64,000 bases of DNA from Mojavia pulchra JT2-VF2 (GCA_019359325.1 JAHHHN010000014.1:1-64000); one strand, 5' to 3'. Numbered from the stretch's first letter, positions 28,441-37,580 are shown. Notes: generated by a model not told the origin, from the letters alone. Made by a program: numbers and translations.

Positions 28441-29739
28441 TTAGTCAAAATTCAATTGTTCTTCTGCTTGTTTGCTTACTTCCTCCTCTGTAATATTAAT
28501 CTCTGCATCTGCTGGCATTCCTGGTTTAGCTAATCCAGCAGGGTTATCAATAGTGATTTTGACACCAAAAACTTGTTTAACTCTGTCTTGCTGAAAATAA
28601 ATATTTTCAGGAGTAAAGGAAGCTTGGGTATCAATGGCGGCAACTTTGGCACTTAGAGGTTTTTTGGGTGCTGAATCTAAAAATATATTAGCTGCTTGAC
28701 CGACGCGAACTTTACCAATATCGCCTTGAGGAATAAAAGCACGTAGATAAACGCTATTGGGATCAATTACTGTTAGTAGGGTTTTACCAGTAGTAACAAC
28801 TGCTCCGGGTTCTACACTCCGGCTGACGACTACACCTGTAATCGGGCTAATAACATTGAGGTCGGCTATTTTGGCTTTTATTTCCTGTTGGGAGGCTTTG
28901 GCATTTGCCACATCAGCTTGAGCCGCAGCTAATTTCAAGCGTGTCTGTGCCAATTGTGTGCGTAAACCTGCTAGTTGTGTACTGCGGATCGAGGGATTTA
29001 GCCCTACGCTTTGGGCTTGTGTCAACTGACCTTGGGACGAATTGACTAATTTACGAAAAGAATCCACTGCGGCTTGACGCGATCGCAGATTGGCTAGTGC
29101 AGTTTCAAAGCTTGTTTGGGCTTGGTCAAATTGTTGCTTGGTTACAGCTCCTTGGGCTACTAATTTAGCGTAGCGATCGCGATTCATTTGTGCCAGTTTC
29201 AACTCAGATTTGGCTTGTTGCACTTGGGCAATAGCTTGATTTAGCTGGGCTTGGCTAGAAGCAACTGATGACTCAGCCTGGAAAATTCGACCTTTAGCAT
29301 CTCCTTGAGCCTGTTGCAAAGTCAGATGATTCTCTAGAATTTGATTTTCTAAAAGATTAATTTGTAACCGTGCCTGTTCTTCTTGCTTTTGGGCAGCATC
29401 TACACGAGCAGATGCACCCTTAAGTTGAGCTTGAATTTCTGCGTCATCCAGTTTGACAATTACTTGGCCTTTGCCAACTTGATCTCCTTCCCGCACCGCT
29501 ACAGACTCAATTCTGCCCGCAACTTTAGCTCCTATATCAGTTTCATAACCTTCAATGCGACCGCTCACCCGCAGCGTATTAGCGTCTGAGCGTGATGAAA
29601 TAAAATACGAAGTTGAAATGCCAATTCCTGTTAGTAATAACCCTAAAGGTATCAACCAACGAGCGGAGAATTTACGTTTATCCTTATTTATTACAGCAGT
29701 CTCAAAAGGTTCTTGGGATGGCGAGAGTGGCTGAACCAT
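28441..29739 (-). CDS. HlyD-family membrane fusion protein
   Basis: A 432-residue periplasmic adaptor. One N-terminal helix (about 28-48) anchors it. The split lipoyl domain reads SVAVREGDQVGKGQVIVKLDD before, and VISPITGVVVSRSVEPGAVV after, a long Ala/Gln-rich coiled-coil hairpin (about 105-290). A beta-barrel region follows (VRVGQAANIFLD). It would link the inner-membrane ABC complex to an outer-membrane channel; no TolC gene is in the window. First gene of the exporter operon. The substrate is unknown. Confidence 0.9.
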   Translation of the reverse strand: MVQPLSPSQEPFETAVINKDKRKFSARWLIPLGLLLTGIGISTSYFISSRSDANTLRVSGRIEGYETDIGAKVAGRIESVAVREGDQVGKGQVIVKLDDAEIQAQLKGASARVDAAQKQEEQARLQINLLENQILENHLTLQQAQGDAKGRIFQAESSVASSQAQLNQAIAQVQQAKSELKLAQMNRDRYAKLVAQGAVTKQQFDQAQTSFETALANLRSRQAAVDSFRKLVNSSQGQLTQAQSVGLNPSIRSTQLAGLRTQLAQTRLKLAAAQADVANAKASQQEIKAKIADLNVISPITGVVVSRSVEPGAVVTTGKTLLTVIDPNSVYLRAFIPQGDIGKVRVGQAANIFLDSAPKKPLSAKVAAIDTQASFTPENIYFQQDRVKQVFGVKITIDNPAGLAKPGMPADAEINITEEEVSKQAEEQLNFD

Positions 29740-30075
29740 ATTTTTTTTGTTTTAGAAGTTACATCAACCCGGAAAGGAAAGTATTGTTTTATTTACTCAG
29801 CAGGTTATGGGAAAGCATCATCCGGTTATATATCGTATTCTCGTATATGTGCTTAAGTATCTTTACTATTTGCAACACAACCTGAAAAATGGGGATTGGG
29901 CATTAGGCTAGAGATACAGCGTTTTTCTAGGTGAATGAAGTACACAGGTAGGGGAGCCACTCCGTTGGGCGGCTTTGCCGACTTGAAGGATGTGGCGTTG
30001 CACGGCAGTGCCGTGCCCCTACGATCGGCGATAATCTGTACCTTACTAAGGTGCAATCTGCTGTATTTTTATTCG

Positions 30076-30188
30076 TAACGACACAAGTTGTTGTCATAAC
30101 GACACAAGTTGCTGTCATAACGACACAAGTTGCTGTCCTAACGACACAAGTTGTTGTCCTAACGACACAAGTTATTGTCATAACGACA
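30076..30188. repeat. 21-bp tandem array (5 full copies)
   Basis: Five full copies plus a partial of a unit made of three heptamers, TAACGAC ACAAGTT GTTGTCA. Copies differ mainly at two positions (GTTGTC, GCTGTC or ATTGTC; A or C at the last base). There are no spacers, so it is a tandem repeat and not a CRISPR array. Confidence 0.92.
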
Positions 30189-30210
30189 ATACGATGTCTG
30201 ACAACAAACC

Positions 30211-30242
30211 CCTACCCTTACGGGAAGCCGCTCCGCGTCTAC
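30211..30242. repeat. Dispersed GC-rich element, copy 3
   Basis: Contains CGGGAAGCCGCTCCGCGTC, the same core as at 20055 and 21309 with TT replaced by CC. It lies directly downstream of the 21-bp array. Confidence 0.65.
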
Positions 30243-30424
30243 GTATCTACGCATCTACCATCCAGAACTTACGCACTCAGATCCTTCAACCCCCTTGGAA
30301 AAGGGGCTATTAAAAAGTTTTTCCTCCTTCAAAAAGGGGTTAGAGAGGATCAGAGTTTTAAGTTTTAGTACGTAAGCCCTAACTTCATTACTCAGCACTT
30401 TACTGATAACTGTTGGTGCTTAAA

Positions 30425-31480
30425 TTAAGTAAACTCTATGCTTTCCACAAATTCTAAAATCTTCTCTTTGATGCCTTCGGATTCTTCTTCCACAGAAGCA
30501 GGGCTTTCGCCTTCAAAGAAGCTACGCTGATTACTGACTATATATAGAAAGTCAGCATTGATAAAGGTTAGTAACCCTCGGTACGCATCTAATCTGATAG
30601 CATTGCCATTAGTTTCTTGCTTAGAAATGGTTGAACCCTTGGGCATATCGACTAATACATAGTAAGCTCCAGATAGGGTGTCTTCCAGATATTCAGCGTA
30701 CTTTATCTGAGCATTTGGTACATTGGCTAAAATCGCCTGCGGTACATATTTTTCTACTAAAATCGATTGGAGATATGCTTCTTGCCCTGTAGCTTCTATT
30801 TCTTCAAATTGTTCTGGGGGGATCGGATAATAATCGATTCTGAGTAAAGTACCAAAGTCATCAGAAAAACCGACTACCCCTTCTTGGCTTTGAACCCTAC
30901 CTCCTTGCTCAGGGTCTACGGGAATCGGAACTGTAAAATTTCCTAAAGGCGATTCATACTCTTGTTCGCCGAAGTCTTGGACTAATACTGTTTCATATTC
31001 TTCATCGTCGTCTGCGAACTCTCCATTTTCTGCTTCTTCAAAAGCAGCAATAACTTCCTGAACAATTTCTTCTGCTTCCTCATCCTGCAAATCTAAGGCT
31101 TGCTGTAGCTTTTTAAGGTAAGACTGTTTGTTTTTGGGGATAACCAGTTCTTCGTCTAAAAGTACGATCACCCCGGCAGCATAAGCATCCAGTAGTAAGT
31201 CATCTGAGAGGGCTTGACTGGCAGTATTAAACAGAGGGCCGAGTCCTGAGTCTTCAGCTATGCCTAGAAGTCTATCAACCATTTCTGCGATTTCGTCTTC
31301 TGAGTATTCCTCAAAGACCTCAAAATCCCAAAGCATGGTGCTTAAAATTTCTGCATCCACCTCTTCCAAAGAAGAATCAGCGATCGCGGTAATAACTGCG
31401 ATCGCTGCTACTGCTTCTTCTGGACTCAGTGATTCTTCTGTTGTCTCCGTTGAGTTAAAAATTTTGTCATCCTTAGTCAT
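30425..31480 (-). CDS. Acidic protein with TerB-like N-terminal domain
   Basis: A 351-residue acidic protein. Residues about 15-155 are helical and resemble TerB/DjlA-type domains (SPEEAVAAIAVITAIADSSL, with Glu/Asp-rich helices). An acidic linker (about 150-170) leads to a C-terminal alpha/beta domain of unknown type (ESPLGNFTVPIPVDPE, then SGAYYVLVDMPKGSTISKQE). A perfect ribosome site (GGAGG, 8-nt spacer) supports the ATG at 31480. No membrane segment. TerB proteins are linked to stress and metal sensing; the role here is not known. Confidence 0.55.
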   Translation of the reverse strand: MTKDDKIFNSTETTEESLSPEEAVAAIAVITAIADSSLEEVDAEILSTMLWDFEVFEEYSEDEIAEMVDRLLGIAEDSGLGPLFNTASQALSDDLLLDAYAAGVIVLLDEELVIPKNKQSYLKKLQQALDLQDEEAEEIVQEVIAAFEEAENGEFADDDEEYETVLVQDFGEQEYESPLGNFTVPIPVDPEQGGRVQSQEGVVGFSDDFGTLLRIDYYPIPPEQFEEIEATGQEAYLQSILVEKYVPQAILANVPNAQIKYAEYLEDTLSGAYYVLVDMPKGSTISKQETNGNAIRLDAYRGLLTFINADFLYIVSNQRSFFEGESPASVEEESEGIKEKILEFVESIEFT

Positions 31481-32534
31481 TATTGCTACCTCCGAAAATA
31501 GCTTGATCGTTATAACTGTTTGAAAGTGACCATGGGTAGTTTAGCAATACATAAGAATATCCTTTTAGAAAAGCTTCGCTAAGGTGCGACTTACTCAATA
31601 ATCCATCTAAGTGTATTTGGTATTAACTAACGCTTTATACCATGTCTTGATCATAATTATTAATTCGTATTTCGTAATTTCAGACAGGTTAGAGACCCCA
31701 ACCTCTACAGGTTACTCAGTTTCAGGTGGACTGTTACTCGACTATTTAATTTAATTACGAATTTTTAATACAGTTCTAATTTACTTGCTGCTTATTTGAG
31801 CCATACAGGAAGCTATTGGCAATGTTTTCATAGAATTGGAGATTAGTCCAGTAACCCAGGTGTCCTTGGATTCCCCAAGATGCTTAATATTTCATTTCAA
31901 CCTTATCTAAGTTTTCGTAGTAATCCAGGTTACTGCTAATCGGGACTTGCTGATAATAATTCATCCAGCGGATTTGAGCGAGTTGGTATACCACTAGGTT
32001 GCTACTAATTTTGGATTTTTTTACACCAATTCGGGGTTCACGCTAAAAGAATTGAGGCATTCTAAAATTCGCTGTCAAATATATAGCAGTCCTAAATGAT
32101 TTAGAAAACTCTCTGTTTCTTTTCTTGGTGTACTTGGCGGTTCGTAAAAAAAGGAATTATCACGACTCACATAGGATTGCTATAGTACTTCTTTCGTGAT
32201 GACTTCCGAAAGAAAAAGCCAACTTTATCTAAATATAATGGTGAATCTAAGGTAATTAATCCTTTTTTATAAAAAACATTTTACTTTTATTATTTATTAT
32301 TCATGAATCGTAGTTAATTACTTCTTCTTGTACATCATTGGGTCGGAAAACACTATAGCTAATGCAATATATCTAGAGGCATAACCTCAAACTAGCTAGG
32401 GATAGATGCCCAAACAAAAAAAATAATTAGATAATACCGAAGTTTGAAGTTACGCAGGAATCTGAGTAGCTCATTACTTATATCGCTACTTATATCGCTG
32501 CAATCTTTTATTACTTACAAATTTGAATTCTTCT
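31481..32534. other. Long intergenic region with a MITE-like element
   Basis: About 1050 bp between divergent genes, A/T-rich, with no open frame that looks coding. It carries the MITE-like element at 32082-32184. The amylase promoter should lie in the right-hand part. Confidence 0.5.
32082..32184. mobile_element. MITE-like element with terminal inverted repeats
   Basis: About 103 bp bounded by TATAGCAGTCCTAAATGA on the left and, read inward on the other strand, TATAGCAATCCTATGTGA. The ends match at 14 of 18 positions. The outermost TATA may be a target-site duplication. There is no coding capacity, so it would depend on a transposase elsewhere. Confidence 0.5.
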
Positions 32535-34463
32535 ATGGTACAGACCCCTCCATCTCAATTCTCTCCAGAACAATACAAAGTAGATGCGACCAATGAAGTA
32601 GTAGAAAATATTATTGAATCCTCAACTACTGATACAGAAATTGATTTAGAATTCCTGTACACCAGGGATATTGAATTCCGGCAGGAAACTATTTATTTTC
32701 TTGTGGTTGATCGCTTTCATGATGGTGATTTAGAAAATAGCGAAGGTATTAACTCAGAACTGTACGATCCGACTGGACAAGATTGGGGAAAGTACTGGGG
32801 TGGCGATTTGCAAGGTGTCATCGACAAATTAGACTATTTGAAAAACATGGGAGTTACCGCTATTTGGCTAACTCCGCTGTTTGAGCAGGTTGAAGAGTTA
32901 TTTGTCGGTAATGCTGCAATACATGGTTATTGGACAAAAGATTTTAAGCGGCTCAATCCTCGCTACATTGCTCAAGGAGAAAATCCTTCTTTAAACGAAA
33001 CTCAAGAAACCAGAGATACAACTTTTGATCGCTTAATTGCAGAAATGCACAAGCGTAATATGAAACTGGTGCTGGATATTGTTTGCAACCATAGCACTCC
33101 TGATACCAGCGGTAGCAAAGGTGAATTGTATGATGATGGTGTTAAAATTGCTGACTTTAACAATGATGTGAATCATTGGTATCATCACTATGGCGAAGTG
33201 CAAGATTGGGAAGATGATTGGCAAGTACAGAATTGTGAATTAGCTGGTCTTGCAACCTTCAATGAAAATAATACTGAATATCGTGAATATATCAAATCAG
33301 CGATTAAACAATGGCTAGACAGAGGCGTGGATGCGCTGCGGGTGGATACTGTCAAGCATATGCCAATTTGGTTTTGGCAAGAATTCACTGGTGATATGTG
33401 CAATCATAAGCCAGATGTATTTATTTTTGGGGAATGGATTTATAGCAGCCCTAGTGACGATCGCTCGGTAGAATTTGCTAATAACTCTGGCATGACACTT
33501 CTAGACTTTGGGCTGTGTGTGGCGATTAGAGCAGCATTGGCACAAGGTTCAGAAAACGGATTCCATACAATTCAATATATCTTTGACCAAGACCATCGCT
33601 ATAGTGGGGCAACAGAGTTAATTACCTTCATTGACAACCATGATATGTGTCGCTTCCAATCGCTGAATCCCGATCCAGCGATGTTGAAGGTGGCGATCGC
33701 TCTAATTATGACTTGTCGCGGTATCCCTTGCATTTATTACGGCACAGAACAATATCTGCACAATGATACCGATGGCGGTAACGATCCCTACAATCGCCCA
33801 ATGATGGAAAAATGGGATACCGACACAGAGATTTACCGTTATGTTAGGCTGCTATCCGGCTTGCGGCGACTAAATCCAGCCGTATCTATGGGTAGCCACT
33901 GGCAAAAATACTTAACAGAAGATGTTTACTGCTATGTGCGCCGTTATCGTGATTCCCTATGTTTTGTAGCATTAAACCGGGGAGGAGAAGTTTCTTTGTC
34001 CGAAGTAGACACAGAACTACCCGACGGCGAGCATACCTGTGTGATTAGTCGCAACAAGTATGAAGTCAAAGACGGCAAGATTTATAACTTGGTACTAGAA
34101 GAACGGGGAGTGATTGTTTTCAGCCACGTTGGTGAGCGAATCAAAGGACAGACAATCGTTCGCGTGCAACTTAATGGCGTGAGTACCCAACCAGGTGAAA
34201 CTATCGTCGTGACTGGAAACTGTCCAGAATTAGGTAACTGGGATATTAGCAAAGCCTATCCTCTAGAGTACATCAACACCAATACTTGGTTTGCTGAGAT
34301 TCCTTTTGATGAAAGTACTGGCAAGCTAATCAGTTACAAATATGCCATGTGGCGCGAAGGGCGATCGCCCCTACGGGAGAATACCGTACCCCGTCGCTGG
34401 GTAATTGCCAAAGAAGGTACTGTCAAATGGCGTGATACCTGGGCATCCGGGCCGGAATCGTAG
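32535..34463 (+). CDS. GH13 alpha-amylase family protein with C-terminal CBM20-like domain
   Basis: A 642-residue glycoside hydrolase acting on alpha-glucans. The catalytic barrel shows region I DIVCNHS, region II GVDALRVDTVKH (nucleophile Asp, about 271), region III FGEW (acid Glu, about 300) and region IV FIDNHD (about 366). A beta-domain follows, and residues about 540-635 resemble a starch-binding CBM20 (VQLNGVSTQPGETIVVTG, CPELGNWDISKAYPL). No signal peptide, so it probably works on internal glycogen. The ATG at 32535 is chosen over an upstream TTG. The segment REGRSPLREN (34351-34380) is encoded by a HIP1-bearing repeat. Confidence 0.9.
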   Translation: MVQTPPSQFSPEQYKVDATNEVVENIIESSTTDTEIDLEFLYTRDIEFRQETIYFLVVDRFHDGDLENSEGINSELYDPTGQDWGKYWGGDLQGVIDKLDYLKNMGVTAIWLTPLFEQVEELFVGNAAIHGYWTKDFKRLNPRYIAQGENPSLNETQETRDTTFDRLIAEMHKRNMKLVLDIVCNHSTPDTSGSKGELYDDGVKIADFNNDVNHWYHHYGEVQDWEDDWQVQNCELAGLATFNENNTEYREYIKSAIKQWLDRGVDALRVDTVKHMPIWFWQEFTGDMCNHKPDVFIFGEWIYSSPSDDRSVEFANNSGMTLLDFGLCVAIRAALAQGSENGFHTIQYIFDQDHRYSGATELITFIDNHDMCRFQSLNPDPAMLKVAIALIMTCRGIPCIYYGTEQYLHNDTDGGNDPYNRPMMEKWDTDTEIYRYVRLLSGLRRLNPAVSMGSHWQKYLTEDVYCYVRRYRDSLCFVALNRGGEVSLSEVDTELPDGEHTCVISRNKYEVKDGKIYNLVLEERGVIVFSHVGERIKGQTIVRVQLNGVSTQPGETIVVTGNCPELGNWDISKAYPLEYINTNTWFAEIPFDESTGKLISYKYAMWREGRSPLRENTVPRRWVIAKEGTVKWRDTWASGPES

Positions 34464-34479
34464 GTATAGACAAGCTTGG

Positions 34480-34526
34480 GGAAGCAGGAGGGACACGGAG
34501 ACAGGGGGACACGGGGACGCGGGGAC
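34480..34526. repeat. GGGACACGGGGAC heptamer-type repeat
   Basis: G/A-rich 7-bp units of the GACACGG and GACGCGG type downstream of the amylase. The complementary form appears at 35195-35235 and inside nifJ near 41005-41045. Confidence 0.7.
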
Positions 34527-34868
34527 AAGGAGAAATTATTATCTATTACTCTTTGCCCAAGTCTCTAATTCGCCTTGTCCTCATGCAAAAACCCAGATAA
34601 TACAAAAAAGAACCACAGATAAACACAGATGCACACCGATATTTATGTGTGTTTATTGGTGTGCATCTGTGGTTAAATATCATATTCTGTTTGTGCAAAG
34701 GAGAAATTATTATCTATTACTCTTTGCCCAAGTCTCTAATTCGCCTTGTCCTCATGCAAAAACCCAGATAATACAAAAAAGAACCACAGATAAACACAGA
34801 TGCACACCGATATTTATGTGTGTTTATTGGTGTGCATCTGTGGTTAAATATCATATTCTGTTTGTGCA
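34527..34868. repeat. Perfect tandem duplication of 171 bp
   Basis: Copy A (34527-34697) and copy B (34698-34868) appear identical, implying recent duplication. Each unit contains a long imperfect hairpin: ACCACAGATAAACACAGATG facing GGTGTGCATCTGTGGT. The ACCACAGAT motif is a common dispersed palindrome in cyanobacteria. No coding function. Confidence 0.92.
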
Positions 34869-34872
34869 ATCG

Positions 34873-35163
34873 CGTTCCGAGTTCCAAGCTCGACATTCAG
34901 AGTTCAAAGCTTGATATTTCGAGTTCTGAGCTAGTCGTTTCCAGTTCAAAGCTCGAAGTTCCGAGTTCAAAGCTAGTCGTTTCGAGTTTAAAGCTTGATG
35001 TTTCGAGTTCAAAGCTCGAAGTTCCGAGTTCAAAGCTCGAAGTTCCGAGTTTAAAGCTCGAAGTTCCGAGTTTAAAGCTTGATATTTCGAGTTCAAAGCT
35101 CAAAGTTCCGAGTTCCAAACTCGAAGTTCCGAGTTCCAAGCTCGAAGTTTCGAGTTCAAAGCT
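34873..35163. repeat. Degenerate 21-bp (3 x 7) array, left of FecE/FecCD
   Basis: About 14 copies of GTTCCGA GTTCAAA GCTCGAA-type units. Because 21 is a multiple of three, every frame stays open on both strands and yields heptapeptide artefacts such as SSKLEVP and NSELRAL. No gene is called here. Confidence 0.9.
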
Positions 35164-35277
35164 ATCTGAGTGATGAGGGCCAAGTAATAATTTCTCTCCG
35201 TATCCCCGTGTCCCCTTGTCTCCCCATCTCCTTGTCCCTTCCCTTCTGCCCCCTGCCTCCTGCCTTCTGCCTTCTTC

Positions 35278-36054
35278 CTACACAGCAGCGATCGCACAAA
35301 CTTGTAAGCCAATTGGCGTGTGAATAATTACAGATTCCACGCCAAATACTTGCGCGATGTTATCTGGAGTGAGAACTGTTTCAGGTGCGCCAACTTCCCA
35401 TAAATGACCTTGTTTTAATAAGGCAATACGGGAACTATACCGGGCTGCTAAATTCAGTTCGTGTAAAACTGTGACAATAGTTAATTCTTGCTGTTGATTC
35501 AAATCTTTGAGTAATTCTAATAGTTGCAGCTGATAGTTAATGTCTAAATAAGTTGTTGGTTCATCTAACAATAGTACTTTTGGTTTTTGCGCCAGTGCTA
35601 AAGCCAGAAAAGCCCGTTGTCGTTCACCACCTGAGAGTTCTTCAACTAAGCGATCGCTCAATTTTTGCAGTTGCGTTTTTTTAATTGCCGCTTCTACTTG
35701 CTGCCTATCTTCAGCATTTAATTCCCATTGCCACCAAGGTTGATGGGGTGTACGTCCTAAACTAACTAATTGCCGTACTGTTAATCCCGCAGGTAGAGTT
35801 TGTTGTTGCGGTAACAAAGCTAGTTTTTGTGCAACTAAATTCGGCGGTTGCGTATGAATTGCTTTACCATCGAGTAGCACTGTTCCCTGCTGTGGAGAAA
35901 GAATCCGGCTGAGTAACTTGAGTATTGTAGATTTACCAGAACCATTAGCACCAACTAAACTCAACCATTCTCCTGTTTGCAGCGTCAGATTAATATCTTG
36001 GACAATTGGCACTGCGGTATAACCGCCAGTCAGGTTTTGCAATTCAAGTGGCAT
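35278..36054 (-). CDS. ABC importer ATPase (siderophore/cobalamin type, FecE-like)
   Basis: A 258-residue ATPase with Walker A GANGSGKST (about 38), signature ELSGGERQRAFLALAL (about 141), Walker B VLLLDEPTTYLD and the H-loop HELN. The TTYLD form and sequence style fit the FecE/BtuD/HmuV importer group. It would energise the FecCD permease encoded 92 bp upstream; a GGGGATT repeat sits in the gap. No periplasmic binding protein is nearby, so the substrate (ferric siderophore, heme or cobalamin) is open. Confidence 0.9.
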   Translation of the reverse strand: MPLELQNLTGGYTAVPIVQDINLTLQTGEWLSLVGANGSGKSTILKLLSRILSPQQGTVLLDGKAIHTQPPNLVAQKLALLPQQQTLPAGLTVRQLVSLGRTPHQPWWQWELNAEDRQQVEAAIKKTQLQKLSDRLVEELSGGERQRAFLALALAQKPKVLLLDEPTTYLDINYQLQLLELLKDLNQQQELTIVTVLHELNLAARYSSRIALLKQGHLWEVGAPETVLTPDNIAQVFGVESVIIHTPIGLQVCAIAAV

Positions 36055-36066
36055 TGTCAGAATTTA

Positions 36067-36106
36067 GGGGATTGGGGATTGGGGATTGGGGATTAGGGAT
36101 TAGGGA
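36067..36106. repeat. GGGGATT heptamer array between FecE and FecCD genes
   Basis: Six near-perfect units of GGGGATT/TAGGGAT occupy most of the spacer between the two genes of the importer operon. The complementary CCCCAAT array lies at 37614-37676. Confidence 0.9.
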
Positions 36107-36146
36107 CAAGGAGCAGGGGGCAGGGGGAATAGCAACTCAGCACTCT

Positions 36147-37175
36147 TCATGATTTACTCAAGCCAGCAGAACGGCGATAAAGTAACCAGATAAATAGCGG
36201 TGAACCCAGCAAGGCGGTAACAGAACCTACTGGTAATTCTATTGCTCCCAGCCTAGAGAGTAAATCGGCAAAGGTGAGTAACCAAGCACCTGCTAAGGCT
36301 GACAGTGGCAAAACAAAGCGGTGATCTGTACCAACGAGCAGACGTACACCGTGGGGAACAACAAGTCCCACAAATCCAATCAAGCCGCTGATGCTAACTG
36401 CGCCTGCGGCTAATAAAGTAGCAACACCACCAATTAATAAGCGCGATCGCGTTAACGATACACCTAAACCCAAAGCCAAATCATCACCTAAAGCTAGGAC
36501 ATTGAGCGATCGCGCTAGTAAACATCCTCCCAGCAATGCCACGATGATATAAGGGCCAACAGTTGTAATTTCTTTCCAACCCCGTCCGTTGAGGCTACCA
36601 ACTAGCCAATTGAGTGCAATTTGAATTTGCCCGTCTTCCGCCAGCAAAAGTAATGTACTTTGTACTGCACCGAATAAAGAACTCACCGCCACCCCGCCCA
36701 AAATCAATCGTTCCACTGCAATTCCCGACCCCGCACGACCAAGGAAAATTACAATAGCTGATGTCAAAATTGCTCCTAACCACGCCGCTATAGGAATTGC
36801 CGCTGGGAAAATTTGCAACACCACCATAACGATGACAATTAGTCCTGCACCAGCGGAAATGCCCAGTATAAATGGATCGGCAAGACTATTGCGTAGCATT
36901 CCTTGCAGCAACACTCCCGACATTCCCAAAGCTGCACCCACAATCAGAGCTGCAATAATGCGCGGGAGACGTAAATCCCAAAGGATTGTCTGTTTAATAG
37001 GATCGCCTTGGTGGAGAAGCGCTTGCCACAATTCAGGCACACTTAAAGGTACAGCTCCCTGAGAAAGCGAAAGCGCTATAGTCACTATTAATGCTGTAGC
37101 TATGAGCAAAATCGCCCAGAGTAAGCGATGGGTAGTAAAGATTTTCTGCAATGAGCTATTCACCTTAAGTTTCAA
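36147..37175 (-). CDS. FecCD/BtuC-family ABC importer permease
   Basis: A 342-residue permease with about ten helices. The signature GAALGMSGVLLQGMLRN and the following LADPFILGISAGAGL match the FecCD/BtuC family, as do the GLVVPHGVRLLVG cytoplasmic loop and the final LPVGSVTALLGSPLFIWLL. It imports iron-siderophore, heme or cobalamin with the downstream ATPase. Start uncertain: TTG at 37175 gives the full frame and a GTG at 37163 is an alternative; neither has a clear ribosome site, because repeats reach the 5' end. Confidence 0.9.
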   Translation of the reverse strand: MKLKVNSSLQKIFTTHRLLWAILLIATALIVTIALSLSQGAVPLSVPELWQALLHQGDPIKQTILWDLRLPRIIAALIVGAALGMSGVLLQGMLRNSLADPFILGISAGAGLIVIVMVVLQIFPAAIPIAAWLGAILTSAIVIFLGRAGSGIAVERLILGGVAVSSLFGAVQSTLLLLAEDGQIQIALNWLVGSLNGRGWKEITTVGPYIIVALLGGCLLARSLNVLALGDDLALGLGVSLTRSRLLIGGVATLLAAGAVSISGLIGFVGLVVPHGVRLLVGTDHRFVLPLSALAGAWLLTFADLLSRLGAIELPVGSVTALLGSPLFIWLLYRRSAGLSKS

Positions 37176-37177
37176 GG

Positions 37178-37240
37178 GGGATTGGGGGCTGGGGACTGGG
37201 GGCTTGGGATTGGGGACTGGGGATAAGGAGACAAGGGGAG
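37178..37240. repeat. GGGGATT/GGGGACT repeat upstream of FecCD gene
   Basis: G-rich heptamer units such as GGGGACT and GGGATTG followed by GAGACAAGGGGAGAC. It begins within a few bases of the permease start, so the native leader has been displaced or rewritten by repeats. Confidence 0.75.
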
Positions 37241-37263
37241 ACTCTCTGACTCAGCACTCAGCA

Positions 37264-37580
37264 CTTTCAAGCTCGGCGTTCCAAGTTCTGAGCTAGTCGT
37301 TCCGAGTTCTGAGCTAGTAGTTCCGAGTTCCAAACTCGAAGTTCCAAGTTCCAAGCTTGAAGTTCCAAGTTCCAAACTCGGCGTTCCGAGTTCCAAGCTC
37401 GGCGTTCCAAGTTCTGAGCTAGTAGTTCCGAGTTCCAAACTCGAAGTTCCAAGTTCCAAGCTCGGCGTTTCGAGTTCCAAGCTCGGCGTTCCGAGTTCCA
37501 AGCTCGGCGTTCCGAGTTTCAAGCTTGACATTCCGAGTTCTAAGTGCTGAGTGCTGAGTGCTGAGTTCTGAGTTCTGAGT
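37264..37580. repeat. Degenerate 21-bp array, right of FecE/FecCD, with GTGCTGA units
   Basis: About 13 copies of GTTCCGA GTTCCAA GCTCGGC-type units (37264-37542), the same family and orientation as the array at 34873-35163, followed by GTGCTGA/GTTCTGA heptamers (37543-37580). It encodes only artefactual heptapeptides. Confidence 0.9.

Larger units (their letters stand above)
29740..30424. other. Intergenic, largely repeats
   Basis: This 685-bp region holds the exporter promoter near its left end, a GC-rich palindromic patch at about 29950-30020 (GGCGGCTTTGCCG, GCACGGCAGTGCCGTGC), the 21-bp tandem array and copy 3 of the dispersed element. A 105-codon plus-strand frame over the array is an artefact of the repeat. 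Confidence 0.6.

Noticed and set aside
30051-30368. Plus-strand frame with TTQVVVI heptapeptide repeats
   Set aside because: It is produced by the 21-bp tandem array, whose length is a multiple of three; no ribosome site or non-repeat domain.
34873-35163. Possible CRISPR array
   Set aside because: Units are 21 bp, contiguous and degenerate with no unique spacers, and no cas genes are present.
34820-35173. Frames on both strands with SSKLEVP or NSELRAL repeats
   Set aside because: All arise from the degenerate 21-bp array; open frames in several registers at once are a repeat artefact.
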